DNA of 64,000 bases from Falciphora oryzae (taxonomy: Eukaryota > Ascomycota > Sordariomycetes > Magnaporthales > Magnaporthaceae). Below are positions 55,132-64,000 of this stretch, piece after piece (position 1 is the stretch's first letter; every line of letters starts with the position of its first letter). The notes under the pieces are model-generated. The model was given only the letters and a program-made list of their open reading frames with translations, had not been told where the DNA came from and ran no database searches. The stretch covers positions 39,743-103,742 of the forward strand of contig JNVV01000020.1 in the NCBI GenBank assembly GCA_000733355.1. Direction: 5' to 3'. Made by a program: the position numbers and the translations under genes.

Positions 55132-58028
55132 ATGGTGTCCTTCTTTGGGCTTGGGAAGAAAAAGTAAGCCCTGCCGACCCCAGGCCGACAATATCCCAAC
55201 AGCTTGGACGCTGACCAGGCAATCTTTCGCCGCGCTGCAGAAAGACCGAGCCTCCGAAGCCGGCTCCCTCGCCGACGCAATGGAAAAAGGTGGATCAGAA
55301 CACCTTCGGGGAGGGACAGTACTTTGGTAACAATGTCAAGAGCAAGCCGGTCCTCAGTCCCAGCATGCGCGAGTTCCCCTCGCGCCCGGGCACATCCAGT
55401 TCGATGCGAAATTCGCCCTACACCATGCAGACTCACAACTTTGCCGCCACGAGCATGCGCGATCTGTCCAACATGCCCAGCACCAGCTGGACCATTGAGG
55501 CTCCCGGCACCGGCCTGAAATCCTCAGCCTCAGACGTGAACCTAGGAATGCGCTGGGCGAACTCATCCTCGACCAGCCTCGCAGCGCCGTCAATGGGTCT
55601 GCGCCCAGGCACGCCCACCGCGAGACCGACCACTTCAGCAGGGGACCGCAAGAACAAGCCTTGGGTCAACCCCCTTGATGTCCACTTCAACAGGGCTGTG
55701 CCGCCCGCCCCCAAATCACCGCTCGGCAACTTCGAGCTGCAGGTGGACGTGGACGGAACGGGGTCACTGATGGGTGATGATGACATCGAATCGACGACGA
55801 GCAAGGCGGGCGCCGCCGCTGCCGCTCTGGCTTCTCCCATCACCACAAATTTCAGTATCAAGTCGCCGCCCGCTGTGGGCTCGCCGCTATCCCCTCTGGG
55901 CCCCCCCTCATCACCCCCAACAGCGTCGCTGCCATCACCTCCGCGGTCTGTAAACGGTGCGGGAGATAAGTTCAACAACGGGCGCAACCTGCGTCTCCAG
56001 CACAAGGGCTTCAGCCCCGCCGCCTTGCCGTCGCCGGCACTATCCCAGCGCGGTGGCAGCCAGGACAGCGCACCGATCAACAACACCGATAACGACAACG
56101 ACAACGATAGCCACGACAACCATGATAATCATGATAACCACACCTTGGGCGACGACAGTGACCCCTGGGATGAGTCGGACGCATTGGACTTCGACAAGCC
56201 CATTATTCGTGACGTGGCCGCGAAGCGTGATACGCTCACCATCAGCGGCCCAAGACGACAGAGCCTGTCCATGAAAATCGAGGAGCTCGAGAAGTCGCTA
56301 GTTAGCGCGCAGCACGAGTCGGAGCAGAAGAATAAGGCAGCTGCTGCCGCCGCTGCTGGGGCCGCGCGGCCGCAGGGCGATGATGCTCGGCTGCGGAGTG
56401 GCAGCACCGCGACGCCACCAATGCGCAACAACGGGATCAACTGGCAAGCTGCAGTCTGGGGCGTCGGTGTCAATGCCGGCAGCAGCCTCTCTCCGATGCA
56501 CCCAGATGATCGGAGGCCCTCGCCCGGCTTCGCAGACAACCGTGGGCCGAGGTCGCAGAGCCCCTTGCGCCAGGGCCCCCTGCCGAACGGTGGTGCAGCT
56601 CAAGGCGGATCTTCCGGGGTCCCCGGTGGGAGAAGCATGCCACTGAAGGACTACGATGGGCGCGCTCAGTCACCTCAAATTCGGAATGAGCAACGTCCTA
56701 TCCCCCCGTTTGCGGGCCAGGGCCCTGGTTCCCGTGCCCAGAGTCCAATGGGAAGGACTCCTGCCCAGGCGCCAAGGGCTGAGAGTCCTATGGATAGACT
56801 TGGAGCCGAGAGTCCCGTTGATCGACCACCACCGAGGCCATATGCGAAGGAGCCCCCTCCACGGAGTCCCATGAGGGCCGCGGCACCGACAGGAGGGCCC
56901 ATGGGCGGTGGTCCATCACCCATTTTCCCTAAGCGTGGCAACGGGCCCAATAGTTCTAATCCCAATGGCTACTGGGGCCCCAAGGATAAAAGCCCCAACG
57001 GGATGACTGCTTCGGCTGAGGTGAACACGTTCCGTGCAGAATCGCCGCCCGCCACCGATCTCAGTCGACAACAGTCGGCCCAATCCAGCGCTGGTCGGTC
57101 GAGCCCTTTGCTCAATGCCCCCGGGCCCATAGTCAGGGGACCGAACACGCCCCGCCGACCTGCCCCCGAGGAGTATGGCGTGTTTCCCTCCAATTCCGAC
57201 CGGAGCCTGAACCGTGGACTGCCGAGGGCAGCTGTGGGAGCTATCAGGGGGAATGGCCCGACTCAGGCCTCTTCCCGGCGAACGCCGTCGGACGAGGCAG
57301 AATCAATGCAGGCGCTGCACCCTCCCCCGCGACCACAGCAACAACAGCTGCGGCCAGGCCACGTGCAAGAGCAGACCTGGGGTTCAAACCCGGAAGATAG
57401 CACGCGGCGCAATGATTTCGTCGCGCCATTGGCCAGCCCCTTATTCCCGAACAAGGACAATAGCTTCGGCGGTGGTGTCTCGGCCCCCACGACCCCTGCA
57501 ATGATGGACAATCCAAACTGGCCACTGCCTGCCCCTACTCTCAACGTGCAGGCTCCTCCAGCGCGCCCACGGACGGCTGGCGGGCCAGGTCACGAGGGAG
57601 GCAACAATGCCTTGGGTATCGGCCTGGCCTCCACGTCGTCGGTGCGCAAGCCGCAACGGCACCATGTGCCTCCTCCATTGAACCTATTCAGCGCGCAGCA
57701 GTACGCGGACGAGATCCCGGCCGGGCCTTTCACGCCGTCTCCAACGGTGCCGCCGCTGACACCGACGAGGAGCATGACCACTCCTATGGCAGCGTGCGAC
57801 GACCCGCGGCCCAAGACTGCGGGCGCAGGCTCTGGCACGATTGGCATGGCTAGGGGCCTCAGCCTCCGCTACGAGAGGGAGCGGCAGGGCTTCAAGGACG
57901 GCAGCGCTGCGTGGGGTGGCCAGGGCCAAAGAGGTCCCCTGCCGGACATGCCGGCTCCTCGGCGACCCGACCATGGGCTTGAAGCACCCACGGGCATCGC
58001 AGATCGGTTTGGTAACCGGTTCATATAA
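55132..58028 (+). CDS. Large disordered Ser/Pro-rich protein, conserved-hypothetical type
   Basis: Exon 1 55132-55163 (MVSFFGLGKKK) and exon 2 55241-58028, joined in AA|A, give 939 residues. The short N-terminal exon followed by TEPPKPAPSPTQWKKVDQNTF is a common layout in fungal conserved proteins. Most of the chain is low-complexity Ser/Pro/Gly. An Asn/Asp/His tract lies at about 292-312 and a short coiled coil at about 350-375 (SMKIEELEKSLVSAQHESEQ). Around residues 500-560 short units ending in AESPMD/AQSP recur, which look like proline-directed phosphorylation sites. The C-terminus is more ordered (GLSLRYERERQGFKDGSAAW, GIADRFGNRFI). No known domain, signal or membrane segment. Function unknown; probably cytosolic or nuclear. 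Confidence 0.8.
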
Positions 58029-59566
58029 CCCGCGACTACAGCTTCCCCTCGCTTACAACTTGTTCACTTTCGTCACTTCTTTTTGTTATTTCTTTTTGTC
58101 TCCCTTTTGACTTTACCATTCCATGATCACCTTTTTTTCCTCTTGGATAGCGCGCGTGAAAACGACTGAGGAGGAACGGCAGACAAAGTATTGAGATTCC
58201 ATACACCCTTATACCTCATACCCATACTCTTCAACAATACCCCCATTTTCCACGAAACAAGGCGTTGGTTGGTTGCAGCTGCTCGATAGTCGTCGTGGGA
58301 TCATGACAGGCGTTTAGGATAATAGATAATGTAATTTGCTTTTCAAAAATATTTGGTCAACAGTCCTTGGCGTCCACGCGTCACAGTAGCTTCGGTCCAA
58401 GCCAATAGCAGAGAATGTCCAAGAAAGCCACCGGTGGCTAGCTTGATCCAGGCCTTGGGATGGCGCGGGGCAGTTTGAGGGCGTCAACGACAGCGAGAAG
58501 GGTGGCGCTTTCATCATTGAATCATCGGATGGACAGGATTCCCACGAGGCAAAGTCCGATGGAAGCATAACATGCAGTGCACGGATAGCAGGCCTTGTGA
58601 TGCACGACGCAGCCGCCAACCTACCGCGCGGTCCGGTCCGGCGTTACCTGTTGCAAAGCAGCCGCTGCGTCGATATGGGTCTGCACGTCAGGCGCGTTTG
58701 CCGCGCTGGCGACATCGACGGATGTGAGCCGGCCTGGCTGACAGCGCTTTTTTTTTTTTCCTGCTCGGTGGCCGCGGCGGGGAGAGAACCAACTAACAGG
58801 TCTCGGCACCGCTCAGCTGCCCCGCTCGACACTCTCGCCACATGCGGACAGACCTCCATTGCATCGGCGGTTGGTGGTGTGCAGCTGTGTGGCATCCCCC
58901 ACAGCGGGACCCCCGGTGGGCGCTGTCGGTCGTTCGAGACTCGATCCGGCGGAAATTTCCTAGGTGTGGGCGATTGACAAGATGAAGAAAATTTCCTAGG
59001 TGTGGGCGATTGACAAGATGAAGAAAATTTCAATGTGCCCAAGAGCTCCACCCCAGCCTTCTACGACCGGCAGACGGGATACAATTACTCCTGCAGCGCC
59101 AGCCCGTGGGTAGCCTTGCTCGTGCCTGCCTCCTGCGTCGAGAAAAGACACCAGAACCAGAGTTGGGTCCCGTGACGCCATCCAGCTGCCCCTTCCCGAT
59201 TGAACCCTTCTCCCGTCGGGTTGGTTTTCGGCGGTCGAGATCGAGGAGCTTTAGCTTTTTTCTCTGTTCTCCATGCCCTCCTGCCTCTCCAGCGCTCTCT
59301 CCTCCACCTTCGTCGCGGCGTTGCACCACCACATGTGCCGCCGCCCATTGCGGCCTTGATATCACCAGCAAGCGACTTGAGTCTTTGCGCTTGCTGCAGG
59401 GGACGAGAAAGACTGAACCCATTAGAGATTCAAACATTGTTATTTGAGAGGGAAGCACATTCGTCCCAAAACCGCGGTTGGTTGTATGCAAAGAGTCGTC
59501 TCTGCATTGCGCAACTACCCGGCACCACCCTCAGACACCTCGCGAGGATCCTATTAACTCGTCAAC
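58029..59566. other. Intergenic, no gene recognised
   Basis: T-rich 3' sequence of the preceding gene to about 58130, a perfect 36-bp tandem duplication at 58953-59031, and a promoter for the next gene. A 153-residue minus-strand frame has no support. Confidence 0.5.
58953..59031. repeat. 36-bp perfect tandem duplication plus 7-bp partial copy
   Basis: Units 58953-58988 and 58989-59024 are identical (start 'aaatttcctaggtgtgggcg'). A third copy begins at 59025. The perfect identity implies a recent slippage event. No gene overlaps it convincingly. Confidence 0.9.
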
Positions 59567-60814
59567 ATGGCCACCACCCGTGAGGACTTCGACAACAAGG
59601 CCCTCGAGGCCGACGTCATGGATGCGCCCAACGACCCCGCCTCGGGCTCGGGCTCGGCCCACCAGAACAAGGTGGCCGCCGACGCGCCCTTGGCCGACCA
59701 GGACGCCGCCGTGGGCCAGGCGCTGTACCAGATGGAGGCGCGCAGCGTGCACTGGTACTCGTACCTGACCACGGTCGACTTCTGGGCCGTGCTGGCGCTC
59801 GGCCAGGTGCTGGCGCTGTGCATCACGTCGACCAACACCTTCAGCCAGCTGCTGTCCAACGCCAACGTCTCCATCCCGGCCTTCCAGACCATCTTCAACT
59901 ACGTGCTCCTGACCCTCATCTACTTTTCCATCACGCTGTACCGCTACGGGCCCCGCAAGCTCGCAGGCGTGTGGCTGCGTGACGGCTGGAAGTACTTCAT
60001 CCTCAGCTTCCTCGACGTCGAGGGCAACTACTTCACCGTGCTCGCGTACCGCTACACAAACATCCTGTCGGCCCAGCTCATCAACTTTTGGGCCATCGTG
60101 TGCGTCGTCATCCTCAGCTTCCTGGTCCTCAAGGTCCGCTACAAGGTCTTCCAGATCGCGGGCATCCTGCTCGCCTGCGGCGGCATGGGCCTGCTGATCG
60201 CGCAGGACCACATCGCGGGCCAGAACGGCGGCGACGGCGAGAACATGCTCAAGGGCGACCTGTTCGCGCTCGTCGGCTCCACCTGCTACGGCCTCAGCAA
60301 CGTGTTCGAGGAGTGGTTCGTCAGCCGCCGGCCCGTCTACGAGGTGCTCTCGTTCCTGGGCGTCTTTGGTATCCTCATCAACGGAGTCCAGGCCGCCATC
60401 TTTGACCGGGGCCAGTTCGAGACGGCCGAGTGGAGCCCCGCCGTCGCGGGCTACCTGGTCGGCTTCACGCTGGCGCTCACGCTCTTCTACAGTCTGGTCC
60501 CTCTGGTGCTGCGCATGGCGAGCGCGGGCTTCTACAACATCAGCCTGCTCACGAGCAACTTTTGGGGCGTCCTCATCGGCATCAACGTTTTCGGGCTGGT
60601 CGTCCGCCAGCTGTACCCCGTCAGCTTCGTGCTCATCATGCTCGGCCTCGTCATCTACTTCCTCGCCGGCAGCATCCTGGGCGAGTCCAAGAAGCCCTGG
60701 CTCGGCGACAACCAGGAGGACGGCGTCGCGGGCATCGGCACCGCCAAGCTCAAGGCCCTCAACCTGGCCCGAAAGCAGGGGCTGGTGGCCGAGGGTGAGG
60801 GCCGGGCTGTTTGA
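59567..60814 (+). CDS. SLC35F1/F2-family (DUF914) membrane transporter
   Basis: Intronless, 415 residues. A 60-residue acidic/Ala-rich cytosolic head is followed by about 10 hydrophobic segments of drug/metabolite-transporter type. Landmarks: FWAVLALGQVLALCITSTNTF (TM1), IFNYVLLTLIYFSITLYRYGP, FLDVEGNYFTVLAYRYTNIL (the conserved family block), INFWAIVCVVILSFLVLKVRY, KGDLFALVGSTCYGLSNVFE and YPVSFVLIMLGLVIYFLAG. The tail is short and basic. The family sits in plasma or internal membranes; substrates are poorly known, with thiamine- or nucleotide-sugar-like solutes suggested for relatives. Start and length fit fungal homologues. Confidence 0.92.
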   Translation: MATTREDFDNKALEADVMDAPNDPASGSGSAHQNKVAADAPLADQDAAVGQALYQMEARSVHWYSYLTTVDFWAVLALGQVLALCITSTNTFSQLLSNANVSIPAFQTIFNYVLLTLIYFSITLYRYGPRKLAGVWLRDGWKYFILSFLDVEGNYFTVLAYRYTNILSAQLINFWAIVCVVILSFLVLKVRYKVFQIAGILLACGGMGLLIAQDHIAGQNGGDGENMLKGDLFALVGSTCYGLSNVFEEWFVSRRPVYEVLSFLGVFGILINGVQAAIFDRGQFETAEWSPAVAGYLVGFTLALTLFYSLVPLVLRMASAGFYNISLLTSNFWGVLIGINVFGLVVRQLYPVSFVLIMLGLVIYFLAGSILGESKKPWLGDNQEDGVAGIGTAKLKALNLARKQGLVAEGEGRAV

Positions 60815-61792
60815 GGGGGTGGCCGAGGCCTGCGTCTGATTCGTTTGTTGGTGACGATGGAGTGGGTGTATTGCTTCTTGGATATGCTATCTCCGCTTTC
60901 CATTGGGATGTGACAACGAGGCGGGCTTGGTTGGGTTTTTCATGATGGACGGCTCTTCTTCTTTTCGTTCTCTCTTTTAATACCCACCACTTTTTAATTC
61001 CACGTTTATGAATGAGAACCCCGACCCGGCCGTGTCCGGCCCCTCCTGGACCCTTATACCGCAAGGCGCGCAGCTAGAGAAAAGTGAGGTGGCATCTCTA
61101 GCTAGCAGCAGCACCCAACAACAGATAGGTAGGGCTGCACCGAGCAGCCGGATCGCATAAATAACCCATCCCATTCCAGCGCCGCCCTTCCTTTCCCCGT
61201 TCTTGGTGGGATGCGTCGGGGCGATCGAAACGGAGCCCGCGCACGTGTTCGCCATGCGACGAGTCGGCCCCTTCGGTCAGCTCACCCCTGTAAACGACTG
61301 CTCAGGGGCCGGCCCGCCTGCCCCTCACAGACCCCTTTCTTTCCTCTTTTAGGTGTTTTTTTGGTTGGTCCGTGCGTGATTCTCTCAGGGGCCACGGGGG
61401 AAGGCCAGGAATGTTTTGAGACCAGGGGTCATGGTTGACGGCTGCGACGCCCCCTGTATCATGATAGAAAAAAGAGGCGCCCGATAGGCGGTGGTCCAGA
61501 ATGGCCTGAGCCCTGCCGCCGGGACTGATCAAGGGTTTAGATGGCTGCTGGCGTAGATCAAAGCTGTTTGTCCTCTTGTTTCCTTCTCCACGCTCCATCA
61601 CTCACACATCGCGAGCACGAAACAGGACGCGTCTTGCCTACCCTTTTTTTTTTTTCTTTTTGGTCCCGAAGCCCTGCATTATTCACGCGACTCGTTCGCA
61701 TTGAAACTTCACCAGCGGACGACAATTCGAGGTCGGGACCGCCTACAACCTAATCCTCCATAATCACACATCACACCCACACATCGCCCATC
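60815..61792. other. Intergenic, promoter of the AhpC/TSA-like gene
   Basis: No gene recognised. Short T tracts near 61345 and 61643 and a pyrimidine-rich leader directly before the next ATG. Confidence 0.55.
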
Positions 61793-62831
61793 ATGTTCTC
61801 CGGCCTAGCGGGCAAGCTCGCCATGAAGAAGCTGGGCATCCCGAGCAACGCGCTCGACATGTCGGCCCTGACCGGCAGCAACACCAGCTCCGAGCCCAAC
61901 AAGCTGCGCAAGAACCCGCCAGGCACCGAGCCCGAGGACGGCGCCGCGGGGGCGGCCGGCTGGCCAAAGTGGATGACGGTCAAGAGCCTGCCGCTGACGG
62001 CGCAGGCGTGGCTCAACCCGCCGCCTCCCGCCGTGCCCGTCGCGGCCGAGGCGCCCAAGGTCGGCGACCTGGCGCCGCTGGACCGCGACCGCAAGATCGA
62101 GTTTGGCGGCGGCAGGAGGGTGCTGGTTGTGTTTCTGCGCTGCGTCGGCTGTGCCTGTGAGTTTTTTTTTTTTTTCTTTTCCTTCTCTGTTTTGAAATCC
62201 CGTTTGTTCCCCTCCTCTCTCCCTTTCTTTCCGGCCTGCTGACCACCCTCTCCTCCAAAAAACAGTCGCCCAAAAAACCTTCCTCAACCTCCGCACCCTC
62301 GCCAACCGCCACCAGGGCTCGCTACACTGCATCGCCGTCTCGCACTCGTCGCCCGAGGCGACCAAGAAGTGGCTCGACCTGCTGGGCGGCGCCTGGCAGG
62401 TCCAGGTGATCGTCGACGAGGAGCGCGCCATCTACGCCGCCTGGGGCCTGGGTCTGGGCAACACCTGGTACCTCTTCAACCCGACCACCCAGATCCAAGG
62501 GTGGAAGGAGAAGGGCTGGCTTGGCAACACGGTCGCGACGTCGATCCAGCGGAAAGCCACGTTCGAGAACCGCGTGGCTGCCGGCTCGCCCCAGCCCAAC
62601 AAGCTGGCGCGGTCAAATACGGGCCTGGGAGGGAAGAAGGGAGCGCAGGCTCAGCCCGAGCCCGAGCCGGAAGAGGAGGACACGGGGCCCTCGACGGCCA
62701 TGGGGAACAAGTGGCAGCAGGCCGGCGCCTTCGCCATCGACGGCAGGGGCACCGTCGTCTGGGGCGGCAAGGCGCTCAGGGCGGACGACGTCATGGACCT
62801 TGACATGGGCGTCAAGATCCTCGGCCTTTGA
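61793..62831 (+). CDS. AhpC/TSA-like thioredoxin-fold protein
   Basis: Exons 61793-62156 and 62266-62831, joined in T|TC, give 309 residues. Residues 1-95 are a Pro/Ala-rich leader (MFSGLAGKLAMKKLGIPSNA). Then RRVLVVFLRCVGCAFAQKTF holds a CVGC motif (C117, C120) at the start of a thioredoxin fold. It is followed by LRTLANRH, HCIAVSHSSPEATKKWLDLL, QVIVDEERAIYAAWGLGLGN and FAIDGRGTVVWGGKAL. This order (redox Cys, SHSSPE, DEERAIYAAWGLG, WGG) is that of fungal AhpC/TSA antioxidant-type proteins. The CVGC differs from the peroxiredoxin motif and could work as a CXXC disulfide. Probably a cytosolic peroxide- or disulfide-handling protein; activity unproven. The CVGC motif lies right before the splice junction. 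Confidence 0.88.
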
Positions 62832-63144
62832 AATCGCGAGAGCATATTTTCGGGGAGGCGTGTCGGGTTCGAATACTGCATTGTTGGTTGGAGCGTGTTC
62901 TTGCATGGGAAAAGGGAAGCAAAACCTTCATAGTAGTGGCGTCTGGTGTTTTTCTTTTTTTCTAGCGTCATGATACAACATTTTCAATCGACAAACTGTG
63001 ATTCCAACATTCGTGCGACATTACGGGGCTTTCCAATCAGTAAAATTGTCGAGCGCAAAGTAACAGCAATGAAGGAACACCGAGAGCGGAAGCCGATGTG
63101 CGGCAGGCAAAAAATTACCTTTGTGGACAAAACCGCAAAAGATC
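62832..63144. other. Short intergenic stretch before the second tRNA gene
   Basis: 3' sequence of the AhpC/TSA-like gene. AAAA at 63137-63140 is the T-run terminator of the minus-strand tRNA. Confidence 0.6.
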
Positions 63145-63240
63145 GACAGCGACAGGACTCGAACCTGTGCGCTCGAAAGCATATGATACCTGAATTCAGG
63201 GAATTCGAGTCATACTCCTTAACCACTCGGACACGCTGTC
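63145..63240 (-). tRNA. tRNA-Ser(CGA) with 16-nt intron, second copy
   Basis: Identical to the copy at 52087 over all mature positions. Only three bases differ, all inside the intron. Two of these exchange a T:A pair for a C:G pair at the ends of the palindrome CTGAATTCAG. Acceptor stem GACAGCG/CGCTGTC, anticodon CGA, B box GGTTCGAGTCC, and TTTT directly downstream. Confidence 0.93.
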
Positions 63241-64000
63241 GTTGGAGAAGATGGCGCAAGCTGTCAGATCATATTGCCCCGCTTCGTCCGAGGTGCCAAG
63301 CCTGCAGAGCGTAATTCAACCAGGCAGCCTCCGCCCGCAAGTTCCTAGACGCAGGTTGCACCCACCCTCCCTTTCTACACCCTGCAGCCATCACGTTGAT
63401 CGCTCGTCGCTGTCCACGGCAAAGCAGGCGCAGGAAACGGCCCAGCCAGCGCAGGGCCCTAAGCCCAAAGCAAGGGATCATCTTTGGTCTGCGGATGTCG
63501 GGCAAGGCGCCCAAGCCTCATGCGAAACCGTGCGCTCGGCTTTACCCGCTGCTGCGTGTGCCCTGGCGCCACGAAGATCCAGGCATAAACCCAACTTGGA
63601 GGCGAACAAGTGCTGATGGCTAGGTAGGTAGACACTACCCTCAGGCAAAGCGCCGCCCTTTCTCTCTTGCATCGCGAAGCCTCGTGGGAAGCCCAGCCGA
63701 TACCAGAACACCCCTGCTCTTAAGTCCATCAACGCCCGTGACGGCAACGGCTCGGCGGCTCTGGTGGCGCTGCGGGGGGCGGGCCGCCGGCTCGGGCCAT
63801 CTTGGACCCCCCAACGTCGAAAGGACCCTTGTGGATAGCCAAACCCAGGCATAACCGTCGCCTATTCTTACCCTCTCCGTCCTTTGCTTGCTTTTTGTTT
63901 GCGTTGCCGCACTGCCCGCCTGCCAGGCATGCATCTGTCTGATCACGGGCGCTGGTGCTCAGGGCCCAGGGCACACACACTGGCCAGTTAGTTACCTTTC
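63241..64000. other. Window end, no gene recognised
   Basis: Open frames of 75-124 residues on both strands do not resemble any family. A gene continuing beyond the window cannot be excluded. Confidence 0.45.

Overview
This is nuclear DNA of a filamentous ascomycete, most likely a Sordariomycete. Genes are compact, rich in G/C at third codon positions, and interrupted by short GT..AG introns (about 70-150 nt) with CTRAC-like branch sites. The Sho1, Spc19, Mss116, Mup1, laccase and PTH11-type receptor genes are all of filamentous-fungal type. A pogo/Fot1 transposon relic carries changes of the kind made by RIP. The species cannot be named from the window alone.

Layout. 1-4500: gene-poor DNA, the dead Fot1-like element, and a 5'-truncated AAA+ ATPase gene. 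5100-8000: an intronless GMC oxidoreductase and an isochorismatase-like gene whose first exon is not found. 8000-13500: a 5.5 kb stretch without a recognisable gene leading to the osmosensor SHO1. 15.7-22.5 kb: a transcription factor with two tandem zinc clusters, then a cytosolic type-I sulfatase followed by a sugar-porter gene. 23.5-24.1 kb (minus): a secreted precursor made of four identical 34-residue repeats with dibasic sites. 25.5-27.0 kb: a cytochrome P450 pseudogene and a small conserved protein. 28.3-31.1 kb: the DASH subunit Spc19 and a coiled-coil orphan. 32.5-37.4 kb: an Mss116-type helicase and an NLR-like ankyrin protein without an NTPase. 39.1-43.9 kb: a nine-exon laccase, a VOC-fold protein and a small secreted protein. 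45.1-51.0 kb (minus): a rhodopsin-domain membrane protein and a methionine permease. 52-63 kb: two intron-containing tRNA-Ser(CGA) genes 11 kb apart, a long disordered protein, an SLC35F-type transporter and an AhpC/TSA-like protein.

The genes are mostly independent housekeeping and accessory loci. The only plausible functional pair is the sulfatase with the adjacent transporter. No biosynthetic cluster is evident. The repeat-peptide precursor is the most promising undescribed locus. The tandem zinc clusters, the 18-nt laccase exon and the covarying tRNA introns come next. Splice sites were read by eye and are not backed by transcript data.
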